Of a DNA stretch of 64,000 nt, positions 26,499-36,381 are shown piece by piece. The notes beneath the pieces were generated by a model. That model had not been told where the DNA came from. It was given only the letters and a program-made list of their open reading frames with translations, and did no database searches. The translations under genes and the position numbers were made by a program. Location of the stretch: positions 8,925 through 72,924 of the forward strand of contig CAZTTH010000019.1 in NCBI GenBank assembly GCA_964615975.1. The letters run 5' to 3'. The DNA comes from CAZTTH01 sp964615975 (GTDB lineage: Bacteria > Verrucomicrobiota > Lentisphaeria > JABSQK01 > JAJFLO01). Positions within the stretch are counted from its first letter, which is position 1. Every line of letters starts with the position of its first letter.

Positions 26499-27224
26499 TC
26501 AGGATTGCAATGCCTCTTTTTGTAAGGTGATAACTTCGCTGATTCCCTTTTTGGTCAAGGCCATTAATTGAGTGAATTCGTCCTGATCGAATGTGCTTTC
26601 TTCGCCACTGCCCTGAACTTCGACAAATCTCCCCGACTCGGTCATGACGACGTTCATGTCGACTGCTGCCGATGAATCTTCCTTATAGCATAAATCCAGC
26701 AGGGGAGTATTATTGACAATCCCGGCGCTGATCGCGCCGATATGTTCTTTAATTGGCATGGATGTCAGCTTGCCCTCCTTTTGCATTTTTCTGAAGGCCA
26801 GGATCAAAGCCACTACCGCACCATTGATACTGGCACACCGAGTACCGCCATCAGCATCAATGACATCGCAATCAACATATACAGTATTTTCTCCCAGTTT
26901 CTTTAAATCAACAACCGAACGCAGGCTTCGACCAATCAAACGTTGGATTTCCTGGGTGCGGCCATCAATTTTGCCGCGACTGATTTCGCGTTGTGTACGA
27001 GTGCCGGTGGATGCCGGCAATAACTGGTATTCACCCGTCAACCAACCGCCAGAGACATTTTGTTCTTTCATCCAGCGGGGCACACCATAATTAATCGAAA
27101 CCGCGCACAACACCCGGGTATTGCCCTGCTCGACCAATACCGAACCAGCGGCATTGATAAGAAAATTCGTTTTAAAGACGCAGGGGCGGATTTGATTGTT
27201 TGAGCGTTTGTCTATTCTGGGCAT
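26499..27224 (-). CDS. rph: Ribonuclease PH
   Basis: 241-residue phosphorolytic exoribonuclease that trims tRNA 3' ends. The ATG at 27224 (MPRIDKRSNNQIRP) is the family start; an upstream in-frame start would add 32 unrelated residues. Diagnostic segments are GNTRVLCAVS, PASTGTRTQREISRGKIDGRTQEIQRL split around residues 70-100, VYVDCDVIDADGGTR and AAVDMNVVMTESG. It forms a hexameric ring. It is divergent from speA, with a 467-bp spacer between them. Confidence 0.95.
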   Translation of the reverse strand: MPRIDKRSNNQIRPCVFKTNFLINAAGSVLVEQGNTRVLCAVSINYGVPRWMKEQNVSGGWLTGEYQLLPASTGTRTQREISRGKIDGRTQEIQRLIGRSLRSVVDLKKLGENTVYVDCDVIDADGGTRCASINGAVVALILAFRKMQKEGKLTSMPIKEHIGAISAGIVNNTPLLDLCYKEDSSAAVDMNVVMTESGRFVEVQGSGEESTFDQDEFTQLMALTKKGISEVITLQKEALQS

Positions 27225-27691
27225 TTTGGTATCATCTTTATTTATAGAGTAAGTATTCTTCAAATGAGCGGAGTAGTGATATGATTTTATAATTAGGGTC
27301 AAACCGTTCGACGTAGCCACATAGCATAGAATTCTTAATCATGAAAGTAAAGCATAAAATGAAAACCTTTCTCTTAAATGATGCTATTTATGAAGATGAT
27401 CTTGACCATAAAATATCAGTCCTTGATGTTTACATATTTTCACCATTGTTAACGAGAACAATCAAGCTCGACAGCTCATTGCCATGCCTGAGCTTGGAAT
27501 TTACTGAAACCGTCTGGAAAGCCTGATATTGGAAAAAAATAATTTATTGGCGAATTTCAATCAAAGGTTATTGATTCAGCAGGTTGCAACTATAGATTTT
27601 CATAATAATATCTGCGATTTTGGAGCACCTGTCAGCCGCGGATTAGAATCTCCCGTGATCACCATAATAATTTCTCACATGAGGCCTTTGA
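27225..27691. other. Divergent intergenic region between rph and speA
   Basis: 467 bp between two divergent genes, so promoters for both should lie here. It contains two adjacent small plus-strand frames (27341-27526, 27529-27711) without family features or good ribosome sites, which I do not call genes. No tRNA or terminator was recognised. Confidence 0.5.
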
Positions 27692-29605
27692 ATGAGCTCA
27701 CAAATAGTTGAAAACAAACCCGGTTGGAGCATTGCCGATTCGGATCGATTGTATAAGATCAAAAATTGGGGCGCCAGTTACTATTCAATAAATGCAACAG
27801 GCAATATCGCGGTTTCTCCACGTGGAGAAAATTCTGTTCAAATCGACCTTAAGCAACTGGTGGATGATCTAAAAAAGCGAAACATTCGTCCGCCAGTTTT
27901 AATTCGCTTCATGGATATATTTTCCGATCGTATTCGCAAACTCTACAGTTGTTTTGAGAACGCGCGAAAAACCTTTGAGTATAGCGGCAATTATTATCCT
28001 GTTTATCCGATCAAAGTTAATCAACAGCGACATGTCGTCGAGGCGATGATCCAGGAAGGTCGGAATTACAATCTTGGATTGGAAGTGGGGTCAAAACCTG
28101 AATTGCTCGCAGTTTTGGCGTTATCACCAGATAATCACAATCTGGTGATTTGTAATGGCTATAAGGACGAAGAATTCATTGAAACCGCGCTTTATGCCAA
28201 ACGGGTCGGTAAAACCGTGATTCTGGTAGTCGATCAATACCATGAAATCGAGAAAATTGTTACCATAGCCAAGCGCATCAATGTGATCCCCTCGATTGGA
28301 ATACGGGTAAAATTGCTATCGAAAGGTGAAGGCAGGTGGGCGGATACTGCAGGTGATAATTCAAAATTCGGTCTGCGAATAAACGAGCTCCTTCGTGCGG
28401 TTAATTACCTGATCGCCAATAACATGAGCGATGCCTTCGAGCTCATCCATTTTCATATTGGCAGTCAGATCTCCCACATTCAAAATATCAAGGTGGCGAT
28501 GACTGAAATTTCACGCATTTATGCCGCATTGGTAAAGATGGGATTAAAAATCACTTATGTTGATGTGGGTGGCGGCTTGGGTGTCGATTATGATGGCACT
28601 TCCAGCCGCAATACTTTCAGCACCAATTATAATCCGCAGGAATATGCCAATGATGTGATTTATTCACTAAAGGCCATCTGTGATGCGGACAAGATTTCCC
28701 ATCCCAATATTATCTCTGAATCAGGACGCGCCTTGACCGCTCATTCAAGCATTCTGATCGCCAATGTCATCGATTATACCAAGCCACGTTCCGCCAGTTC
28801 ATTCACGGATCCTTTATCCCCTAAATGCACGGAATTGTTGGATATGTTCAATCAGCTTAAAGTGGAGAATTGCCGTGAATATTATCATGACACTCTCTAT
28901 GCCCGTCGCGAAGCGTTGAACCTCTTTAACATGGGTTATATGACATTGGAAGAGCGGTCGAAAATCGAAGAACTATACTGGAGTATCATGGAAAAAATCA
29001 ATGCACTCCGCAAGCAGCATAATCTTAACTACCATGAATTCGACGGGTTGGATAAAATCTTAGCCTCAACCTATGTGTTGAATTTTTCATTGTTTCAATC
29101 CCTTCCCGATTGTTGGGCGATAGATCAGGTGTTTCCAGTTGTTCCGATTCATCGTCTCAACGAAAAACCCGATGTGTTTTGTTCCGTGGCAGATATAACC
29201 TGCGATTCCGATGGTCGTGTAGTCCACTATATTGGTGATGAAGAACCGAGTAACATCTTGCCATTACATGGCATCAACCATAAAGAAGATTACTTCATTG
29301 GATTTTTCCTTGTAGGAGCCTACCAGGAAATTCTTGGCGATCTGCATAATTTATTTGGTGATACCAATGCGGTACATATCACCCTGGATAATGACAATCA
29401 ATATCGCATCTCGCATCATATCAAGGGAGATACCGTTAACGAGGTCCTGAGTTATCTTGAATATTACGCGAAGGAATTGGTGGAATTAATGCGAAAAAAA
29501 CTTGAGATCAGCGTTAATTCCAATAAAACCTCTGTCGAAGACGCGGCCCATTTTCTCAATTATTTCGAAAGCGGTCTGACAGGTTACACTTATCTAGAGG
29601 ATTAG
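27692..29605 (+). CDS. speA: Biosynthetic arginine decarboxylase
   Basis: 637-residue PLP enzyme of the alanine racemase-fold decarboxylase type, the normal SpeA length, converting arginine to agmatine for polyamine synthesis. The PLP lysine lies in YPVYPIKVNQQRHVVEAM (about residues 104-121). Other landmarks are LEVGSKPEL, KLLSKGEGRW, FHIGSQI, VDVGGGLGVDYDGT and SESGRALTAHSS. The C-terminal inserts typical of SpeA are present. It starts at ATG 27692 with GAGG about eight bases upstream. No other polyamine gene is adjacent. Confidence 0.96.
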   Translation: MSSQIVENKPGWSIADSDRLYKIKNWGASYYSINATGNIAVSPRGENSVQIDLKQLVDDLKKRNIRPPVLIRFMDIFSDRIRKLYSCFENARKTFEYSGNYYPVYPIKVNQQRHVVEAMIQEGRNYNLGLEVGSKPELLAVLALSPDNHNLVICNGYKDEEFIETALYAKRVGKTVILVVDQYHEIEKIVTIAKRINVIPSIGIRVKLLSKGEGRWADTAGDNSKFGLRINELLRAVNYLIANNMSDAFELIHFHIGSQISHIQNIKVAMTEISRIYAALVKMGLKITYVDVGGGLGVDYDGTSSRNTFSTNYNPQEYANDVIYSLKAICDADKISHPNIISESGRALTAHSSILIANVIDYTKPRSASSFTDPLSPKCTELLDMFNQLKVENCREYYHDTLYARREALNLFNMGYMTLEERSKIEELYWSIMEKINALRKQHNLNYHEFDGLDKILASTYVLNFSLFQSLPDCWAIDQVFPVVPIHRLNEKPDVFCSVADITCDSDGRVVHYIGDEEPSNILPLHGINHKEDYFIGFFLVGAYQEILGDLHNLFGDTNAVHITLDNDNQYRISHHIKGDTVNEVLSYLEYYAKELVELMRKKLEISVNSNKTSVEDAAHFLNYFESGLTGYTYLED

Positions 29606-29621
29606 TGATCGGTTTATTAAT

Positions 29622-29910
29622 TCAATATCGCGGCATTCGTGGTTTGGAGATTGGTTTAAGTTGGTATCGAAGACACTGTCCGAGTGTGCGCTGTTGCAGA
29701 AAGTGACAGCGTAACTCCTGTCGTAACCAAGAGGTGGAAAATCTCTCCGCGACCCATGAGCTGAGGGTGGGGCGATTGATTTCAATCATAATTGCCCAGC
29801 GCTGTCGAATCCAGATCGCGGGACGTATCGGTCTGACGGTTGACGGCAGTGATTCCGGGTAGAAATCATCGACCAGATGATCAGCACTTAATTTCCATTA
29901 TTTCATCCAT
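29622..29910 (-). pseudogene. Possible small frameshifted gene of unknown family
   Basis: On the minus strand an ATG at 29910, preceded by a GGTGGAG ribosome-like site, opens a 9-codon frame (MDEIMEIKC). A second frame overlapping its end then stays open for about 85 codons to a stop at 29622-29624, reading SADHLVDDFYPESLPS, then PAIWIRQRWAIMIEIN and LSSWVAERF. A one-base shift would join them into a 90-95-residue protein. The composition looks coding, but I recognise no family, so this may be a decayed or misassembled gene or chance. Confidence 0.35.
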
Positions 29911-29969
29911 GGTGACAGCTCCACCAATTTGAACTTAAAACAACAGACTATGATTCATCCTGGTTGAAT

Positions 29970-31094
29970 ATGAAGACCTATATTTTCCTCTTTGTTATTG
30001 CTAGTTTTATCGCCCTGTTTCTAATCAACCATAAACTAAAGAATCAGTCGGAAAACTCATCACTGATAATTTCTGGAATTTTAGAAGCCGATGAAGCTGC
30101 TGTCGGTTCACGAATTGGTGGACGTGTTGAAAGATTGCATGCGGCCGAAGGTCAGCACGTCAAAGCTGGAGATGTTATCGTAGAATTGGAGGCATATGAT
30201 CTAAACGATCGATTAACTGAGGCTCACGCTCAATTAAAGGCTGCTCAGGCTGAACTGGCATTATTTCGCAATGGTCATCGGCCGGAAGATATAGCAATCG
30301 CCGCGGCACTTTGCGCGCAGTCAAAGGCGGAGTTGGATAAGGTTATCAATGGACCACGCGAACAACAATTAGCGATTGCCCGCGCCCGTCTTTCACAGGC
30401 TGAAGCTGAGGCGGCATTAGCTCAGGAACGCTTAACCCATCGTCAACAACTTGCTCAAGCGACGGCAATATCTCAGGAGGAAATGAATATCGTCACCACC
30501 GAGGTAAAATCTGCAACCGCGCGGTTGACCGCAGCCCGGGCTGAATTGGATGAGTTGGAAGCTGGAACCCGCGCGGAGGAGATTGCCGCGGCTCAAGCTG
30601 CTTATGATGCCGCAGTCAGTGAATTAGAGCGCATGAAATCCGGTTATCGCGTCGAAGAGATCGCCCGGGCCGAAGCACTCCATGCGGCAGCCGAAGCGCG
30701 CATTGAAATTTTGAGAAAACAGCAGAATGAACTGCGTATTACTGCCCCGATTGATGGGGTTATTAATTCAATGGATGTGGTGAAGGGCGAGATGCTGTCG
30801 CCCAATCAGGCAACTATCACGATTCTCGACGAAAGCCATTTCTGGTTGCGTGGATATGTTCCCCAAAACCGGATGAAACTTGCTTTAGGCGATGTGGCAA
30901 AGGTGGTATTCGACGCCTATCCCAATCAATCTTTTGAAGGCAGGATAACCTTTATTTCGTCTCAGGCTGAATTCACCCCCAGCAATATTCAGACATCTGA
31001 TGAACGATCAAAGATGGTATATCGGATCAAAGTAACCATTGACGACCGCAACTCACATTTGCGTTCCGGTATGACGGCTGATATTCTCTTTTAA
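29970..31094 (+). CDS. HlyD/YbhG-type periplasmic adaptor protein
   Basis: 374-residue membrane fusion protein. An N-terminal membrane anchor (TYIFLFVIASFIALFLI) is followed by a biotinyl-lipoyl-like half (GSRIGGRVERLHAAEGQHVKAGDVI), a long alpha-helical hairpin of about residues 85-260, then the second lipoyl half (APIDGVINSMDVVKGEML) and a beta-barrel. The hairpin carries three variants of a GxRxE(E/D)I motif. The ATG at 29970 is preferred over an in-frame TTG six bases earlier. No ABC ATPase or permease adjoins it, so its transporter partner is elsewhere. Confidence 0.88.
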   Translation: MKTYIFLFVIASFIALFLINHKLKNQSENSSLIISGILEADEAAVGSRIGGRVERLHAAEGQHVKAGDVIVELEAYDLNDRLTEAHAQLKAAQAELALFRNGHRPEDIAIAAALCAQSKAELDKVINGPREQQLAIARARLSQAEAEAALAQERLTHRQQLAQATAISQEEMNIVTTEVKSATARLTAARAELDELEAGTRAEEIAAAQAAYDAAVSELERMKSGYRVEEIARAEALHAAAEARIEILRKQQNELRITAPIDGVINSMDVVKGEMLSPNQATITILDESHFWLRGYVPQNRMKLALGDVAKVVFDAYPNQSFEGRITFISSQAEFTPSNIQTSDERSKMVYRIKVTIDDRNSHLRSGMTADILF

Positions 31095-31306
31095 TGAATC
31101 CAACAACCGATGATCCATGAGGCCGGCTGATTCATATATTGCTTAATAACTTCAGAGAAGCAGGTAGTGTTAGCCGACTATTTCATTTGGTGGGAATAGT
31201 TTGGGAAGAACATAACTGAAAACCTGACGGATTTTTGTGTCTACTTGAAAACTCGTTGCGATAATTATTGGCTGGACCCAAGTGACCATACTGGGAATGA
31301 TGATCG

Positions 31307-31774
31307 ATGTTAAAATTACGTTTTATCTGGATCGGCAAAACCGACGTAAAATATCTGGCGGAAGGTGTGGACGATTATTGTGATCGACTACGACATTACG
31401 CAAACTGCGAACTTCTGGTCATCAAACCTGCGCCCGCGGCATTGGGAGTTGCCAAAATCAAAGTGGCTGAAACCAAAGCAATTATTGAAAAACTGGCGCC
31501 GGGAGAAATCCATCTCATCCTTGATGAACACGGCAAGGCACATACCTCTGCCAGTCTGGCGGCCTTGATTGATACCATGCGTCAAGGGGGAACTCATCGG
31601 ATTAATTTCATCGTTGGTGGGGCGCATGGTTTGGAAATGTCAATGCTCACTGATTATCCCGCAATCTGCTTGTCATCACTGACCTTCACACATCAGATGG
31701 CACGCTTGATTCTGGTCGAACAACTTTACCGCGCGTTCACCATTATCCACGGTCGCGGGTATCATCACGAGTAA
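31307..31774 (+). CDS. rlmH: 23S rRNA pseudouridine-1915 N3-methyltransferase RlmH
   Basis: 155-residue SPOUT enzyme, exact family length. The conserved features are FIWIGKTDVKYL at the N-terminus, LILDEHGK, FIVGGAHGLE (SAM-binding knot) and the invariant C-terminal LEQLYRAFTIIHGRGYHHE-like tail (here VEQLYRAF ... GYHHE). It methylates pseudouridine 1915 of helix 69 in 23S rRNA. A hairpin and a tRNA-Pro gene on the opposite strand follow. Confidence 0.96.
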   Translation: MLKLRFIWIGKTDVKYLAEGVDDYCDRLRHYANCELLVIKPAPAALGVAKIKVAETKAIIEKLAPGEIHLILDEHGKAHTSASLAALIDTMRQGGTHRINFIVGGAHGLEMSMLTDYPAICLSSLTFTHQMARLILVEQLYRAFTIIHGRGYHHE

Positions 31775-31786
31775 GGTGTGTATGCT

Positions 31787-31825
31787 AAAAACAGCCACAG
31801 CCATGAATGGTTATCATGGCTGTGG
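31787..31825 (-). terminator. Rho-independent terminator of tRNA-Pro
   Basis: A perfect 12-bp stem (31795-31806 with 31814-31825) and a 7-base loop. On the minus strand it is followed after three bases by TTTTT (31791-31787). It lies just past the 3' end of the minus-strand tRNA-Pro. No T-run follows on the plus strand, so rlmH is less likely to use it. Confidence 0.8.
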
Positions 31826-31838
31826 TTAAAGATTAAAA

Positions 31839-31915
31839 TGGTCGGGACGACTGGATTTGAACCAGCGACCTTTTGACCCCCAGTCAAACGCGCTACCAGG
31901 CTACGCTACGTCCCG
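31839..31915 (-). tRNA. tRNA-Pro (anticodon GGG)
   Basis: The minus-strand transcript folds as a cloverleaf: acceptor CGGGACG with CGTCCCG, anticodon stem TTTGA/TCAAA with loop CTGGGGG giving anticodon GGG, and T arm GCTGG TTCAAAT CCAGT. Discriminator A and a genome-encoded CCA are present (31839-31841). Total 77 bases including CCA. A terminator hairpin follows directly. Confidence 0.95.
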
Positions 31916-32281
31916 TGAAAAGTCATTACCGGAGTTTGCTACTCGTGTCCTACAAGATTCGGCAACGATAATATCGTAAAATCAGAAACGGTAATGTAAG
32001 TGGCGATTGCGATAAGGCAACATTTAGAGAATTTAAGAGTCAACTTTATTTACATTACTGGATATGGATAATAGATTGTTAGGGATTAAATGCCATATTG
32101 AATTATGTGAATGATCATCATTAATCGATCATTCTCCCTGTTCCCGGGATATCGTACTTCTAAAAAACCATTCAAACGAATTCCCGGTCTCCCCCAGTTA
32201 ATGGGGTATTTCCTGGTATGGATAGGAAGTATTTAATTACTCGAAGTTCCATTTTAACTTTATTATGTATGAGGCTTTTCA
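31916..32281. other. Divergent intergenic region between tRNA-Pro and clpC
   Basis: 366 bp with no recognisable coding frame. It must contain promoters for the tRNA (minus) and clpC (plus). A GAGG ribosome site lies eight bases before the clpC ATG. I could not place a confident -35/-10 pair. Confidence 0.5.
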
Positions 32282-34843
32282 ATGGCTAAAGGCGACGCAC
32301 CAGATTTTCCCTTAAATAATTTCACTCCCCGCGCCCAGCAGGTCATCAGTCTGGCTAAAAAGGAAGCCAAACGATTTGGGCATGATTATGTGGGGACCGA
32401 ACATTTGTTATTAGGTTTAATCAAATTAGGACAGGGTGTGGCGGTAGCGGTGTTGCAATCGATGAAACTGGATTTGGAATCCGTGCGGTTGGAGGTCGAA
32501 AAACGATCCGGCTCTGGCGGCGCGACCATGCAGGAAGGCGAAATACCCTTTACTCCCAGAGCTAAAAAAGTACTGCAATTAGCCTCGAGTGAAGCCCGGT
32601 CATTAAATTACAATTATATTGGCACCGAACATATTCTGCTGGGTTTGTTAAAGGAAGGTGAAGGCATGGCAGCACAAATATTAACCAGTCTTGACATTGA
32701 TCTTGAAGCTGTCCGCTCTGAAGTATTAAAAGCGCTCGATCCCAATTTCATTCCCACCGAAACAAGTGAAGCCGGAGAAAACCCCGGAGCCACTCCACCA
32801 GCGGAAGAAAAGATGCCGGCGCTAAAAGCTTTTGGCCGTGATCTCACGGATCTGGCAATTGCCGGCAAGCTGGATCCAGTTATCGGTAGAGCCAATGAAA
32901 TTGAACGGGTGATACAAATCCTGTGCCGGAGGACCAAAAACAATCCAGTTCTGATCGGTGATGCCGGCGTCGGAAAAACCGCGATTGTCGAAGGATTGGC
33001 ACAAGCAATAGTACGCGGGGAAGTCCCAGAATTATTACGTAATAAAAAGGTAATTGCCTTGGATTTGCCACTGATGGTGGCGGGCACTAAATATCGCGGG
33101 CAATTTGAGGAACGGATCAAAGCCGTTATGGATGAAATTACTCGCAGTAAACGGGTCATCCTGTTCATAGATGAATTGCATACCATCGTCGGCGCTGGTG
33201 GCGCCGAAGGCGCGCTGGACGCCTCCAATATTCTTAAACCGGCGCTCTCGCGCGGTGAAATACAATGTGTCGGTGCTACCACCCTGGATGAGTACCGTAA
33301 ATTCGTGGAGAAAGATGCGGCACTCGAACGGCGCTTCCAATCCATCATCGTTAATACTCCCACTATCGAAGAAGCGATCGAGATACTCCATGGGATCCAG
33401 TACAAATACGAAGAGCATCACCACGTTAAATATGCTTATAACGCCATTGAACTAGCGGTGAAACTTTCAGATCGTTATATGCCTGGCCGCCATTTGCCCG
33501 ATAAGGCCATCGACATCATGGATGAAGCTGGTTCACGCGCCCGAATATCCTCGATGATCCGTCCGCCTGATTTAAAAGATATTGAAAACGAAATTTCCGA
33601 TATCAAAAAGATGAAGAAATTCGCGGTGACCCAACAAAAGTATGAAGAAGCAGCCAGTCTTCGTGATAAGGAAAAAGCGTTGAAAACCGATTTGGAGCAA
33701 ACCCTCAAGGAATGGGAAACAAAAACCAATGAAAAAATCGTAGAAATCAATGAAAACGATATCACCGAAGTCGTCGCGAAATTAACTGGAATCCCGGTTT
33801 ATCGTATTGAAGAGGCAGAAGCTGAACGGTTATTGCGCATGGAAGAAGAATTAAAGAAAGTGGTCATTGGCCAACAAACAGCTGTGACCATGATTTCCCG
33901 GGCGCTGCGCCGTTCGCGCGCGGATCTGAAGGATCCCCATCGTCCGATCGCATCCTTCATCTTTCTTGGTCCTAGCGGAGTGGGTAAAACCCTACTCGCC
34001 AAATCATTGGCGGAATTCATGTTTGGAAATGCCGATTCGTTGATCCAAATCGATATGTCAGAATATATGGAAAAATTCAATGTCAGCCGGTTGGTGGGGT
34101 CGCCACCAGGCTATGTCGGGCATGGTGAAGGTGGACAGTTAACTGAAAAAGTGCGCCGTCGCCCCTATTCAGTTGTGCTCTTCGATGAGATTGAAAAGGC
34201 TCATCGTGATGTCATCAATATGCTGCTGCAGATTCTTGAAGAAGGACAGTTGACTGATAGCTTGGGAGTGCGAATTAATTTTCGTAATACCATAATAATT
34301 CTTACTTCAAATATTGGCGCGGAGGAGCTGATTAAGGAAGGTAATCTGGGGTTTATCAAGGAAGGAGCGATGGATGGCAATTATGAGGCACTGAAACGCA
34401 ATCTGGAAAAAGCTGCCAAAAAACAGTTTCGTCCGGAATTTATTAACCGGCTCGATGATATAATCGTGTTTCATCAATTGTCTCGAGAAGATTTAACCCA
34501 GATAGTGGAACTGGAGATTGGCAAGATACAACACCGACTGGTGGCTCATGGAATAACGCTCAAATACGATGACAAAGTCAAGCAATTTTTATTGAAGGAA
34601 GGGTTTAATCCGGAATATGGAGCGCGGCCATTACGGCGGGTGGTGGAGCGCTATATTGAAAATCAACTGGCGGAAGATTTATTGCGGCGAAATTTCGCCA
34701 AGCAATCGGTTGTGCGCATTGAAGTTGATGGCAATAAACTCCTCTTTTTTTCGGAATCGACACCGCTTGATGACGTTGATGCAGTTGCAGAATCAGAGCT
34801 CAAGCAACCAGAGAAAACCAATGGATCACCCCTCCCAAACTGA
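32282..34843 (+). CDS. clpC: ClpC-type AAA+ unfoldase
   Basis: 853-residue HSP100 unfoldase. Two Clp N repeats occupy residues about 15-145 (FTPRAQQVISLAKKEA and FTPRAKKVLQLASSEA). The first AAA+ module has Walker A GDAGVGKT (about 226-233) and FIDELHTIVGAGGAEG. A UVR-type middle domain lies near residues 445-480 (QQKYEEAASLRDKEKAL), which identifies ClpC rather than ClpA or ClpB. The second module has GPSGVGKT (about 563-570) and FDEIEKAH. It feeds unfolded proteins to ClpP, here encoded at 38856. No mcsAB or ctsR genes adjoin it. Confidence 0.96.
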   Translation: MAKGDAPDFPLNNFTPRAQQVISLAKKEAKRFGHDYVGTEHLLLGLIKLGQGVAVAVLQSMKLDLESVRLEVEKRSGSGGATMQEGEIPFTPRAKKVLQLASSEARSLNYNYIGTEHILLGLLKEGEGMAAQILTSLDIDLEAVRSEVLKALDPNFIPTETSEAGENPGATPPAEEKMPALKAFGRDLTDLAIAGKLDPVIGRANEIERVIQILCRRTKNNPVLIGDAGVGKTAIVEGLAQAIVRGEVPELLRNKKVIALDLPLMVAGTKYRGQFEERIKAVMDEITRSKRVILFIDELHTIVGAGGAEGALDASNILKPALSRGEIQCVGATTLDEYRKFVEKDAALERRFQSIIVNTPTIEEAIEILHGIQYKYEEHHHVKYAYNAIELAVKLSDRYMPGRHLPDKAIDIMDEAGSRARISSMIRPPDLKDIENEISDIKKMKKFAVTQQKYEEAASLRDKEKALKTDLEQTLKEWETKTNEKIVEINENDITEVVAKLTGIPVYRIEEAEAERLLRMEEELKKVVIGQQTAVTMISRALRRSRADLKDPHRPIASFIFLGPSGVGKTLLAKSLAEFMFGNADSLIQIDMSEYMEKFNVSRLVGSPPGYVGHGEGGQLTEKVRRRPYSVVLFDEIEKAHRDVINMLLQILEEGQLTDSLGVRINFRNTIIILTSNIGAEELIKEGNLGFIKEGAMDGNYEALKRNLEKAAKKQFRPEFINRLDDIIVFHQLSREDLTQIVELEIGKIQHRLVAHGITLKYDDKVKQFLLKEGFNPEYGARPLRRVVERYIENQLAEDLLRRNFAKQSVVRIEVDGNKLLFFSESTPLDDVDAVAESELKQPEKTNGSPLPN

Positions 34844-36182
34844 TGGAGTGAATCAGGAAAACAATCATTCCTTTTCCTCTGACGATGATGTCCGTACCTA
34901 TCTCAATCAGGTGGGCACTTATCATCGCCTGACCAGTGAGGAAGAACATCATTATGTCTGGGATTTCTACACTGCCCGCAATCAATTGACTATACTTCTC
35001 AGTCATTTTCCCTTAATTGTCAGCGAAAGATTGATCTCTGCCCGTAACAGCGAAGTATTCGAATTATCAGAAACCGGCGATGATGATGAAACTGCGTCTG
35101 GAGATTCTACCAATTGTGAAACTAAAAAACATAAGATTTTGGGTTTGATAGCTGCCTTTCAAACGATTGCTGATCATCTCAGGGACCTTGAAGATCAGGT
35201 AACGACTAAAGAATATGAAAGAATCAAGAAAGGGTGTTATCAATCGCTCGATAAAGTTCTGAAAGGGGTGCAATTTTCCGCCAGTTTTTATCAGGATTGT
35301 CTGGCAAAATTAAAGCATATTAACACCCTTATATCTTCCTCCAGTGAAGGTAATGTTGACACCGATGCGAACCTCATGGAAGTCGAAGCCGTGATGAAAT
35401 CGATGGTGCTAACGGTTGATGAGTTTTGCGCTCTTTATGCCGATCTGATCAAATATTACCAGAAAATGGAAAAATCCCAAAAAGTGTTAATCGAAGGAAA
35501 CTTGCGATTGGTCGTGAGTGTGGCAAAAAAATATGTCAATTGTGGACTGCATTATCTTGATTTAATTCAAGACGGAAATCTGGGGTTATTGCAAGCCATC
35601 GATCGCTTTGAACCTAATCGTGGTCATCGCTTCAGTACCTACGCGGTATGGTGGATTCGGCAGGCAATTACCCGGGCACTGGCAAATAATTCACGAACGA
35701 TTCGGATTCCCGCCAATATTGCCAGTGATTTATTCCGCATCAACAAAACCGAAGTGCGTTTACTGCAACAATTGGGACGTGAACCTACCCCGGAAGAAAT
35801 TGCCAGCGAAACCAGGTTGTCCATTGAAAAAATCAGGGCGTTGCAAAAAATGGAACGTCAAACGATTTCATTGCAAAGCATAACTACCAATGAATTGGAA
35901 GTAAATGAAGTGGTTGTGGATACCAACGCAATCATGCCTTCAGATGCCGCCTCATCAAAATTTCTCATCGAAACAATTAACGAGGTGTTATTATCTCTGG
36001 ACGAACGAGAACGAACCATAATTATTTGCCGTTTCGGGTTAAATAACAGTTCAATTTTGACACTGGAAGAATTAAGCCAGAGATATCATGTCACTCATGA
36101 ACGGATTCGTCAGATCGAAGCCATGGCATTGAAAAAACTTCGCCACCCCAACCGGCGAAAATACTTCGAAGGGTATTTATAA
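34821..36182 (+). CDS. Sigma-70 family RNA polymerase sigma factor (RpoD-like)
   Basis: 453 residues from the ATG at 34821 (MDHPSQTDG), which lies within the last 23 bases of clpC. Region 1.2 is DDDVRTYLNQVGTYHRLT; region 2 begins near residue 222 (GNLRLVVSVAKKYV, DLIQDGNLGLLQAIDRFE, FSTYAVWWIRQAI); region 3 follows; region 4 is LDERERTIIICRFGL through VTHERIRQIEAMALKKLRHP. About 150 residues of non-conserved helical sequence separate regions 1.2 and 2. That layout fits a group 1 or group 2 sigma. Whether this is the primary sigma factor cannot be told. The ribosome site (AGAGA) is weak, so translation may be coupled to clpC. Confidence 0.9.
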   Translation: MDHPSQTDGVNQENNHSFSSDDDVRTYLNQVGTYHRLTSEEEHHYVWDFYTARNQLTILLSHFPLIVSERLISARNSEVFELSETGDDDETASGDSTNCETKKHKILGLIAAFQTIADHLRDLEDQVTTKEYERIKKGCYQSLDKVLKGVQFSASFYQDCLAKLKHINTLISSSSEGNVDTDANLMEVEAVMKSMVLTVDEFCALYADLIKYYQKMEKSQKVLIEGNLRLVVSVAKKYVNCGLHYLDLIQDGNLGLLQAIDRFEPNRGHRFSTYAVWWIRQAITRALANNSRTIRIPANIASDLFRINKTEVRLLQQLGREPTPEEIASETRLSIEKIRALQKMERQTISLQSITTNELEVNEVVVDTNAIMPSDAASSKFLIETINEVLLSLDERERTIIICRFGLNNSSILTLEELSQRYHVTHERIRQIEAMALKKLRHPNRRKYFEGYL

Positions 36183-36381
36183 GTATTGGCGGTGAATTCT
36201 CCAGTGTTGATTTCCGCCATGACAAATCAATACCCATCACTGGGTAGTTCATCATTCAATTTCAGATCATACCATTGGACAAGACTTCTTACTCAGCGGT
36301 GAAATTATCACTCCGGGATTGGGCCGGTTTTTCGCGATGAAATTTCCTTGTCTTTCGCGTCAAATTCCATAATGATCACGA

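Noticed and set aside
27341..27711. Two short plus-strand frames between rph and speA
   Set aside because: No good ribosome sites, no motifs, and location in a divergent promoter region. Likely chance.
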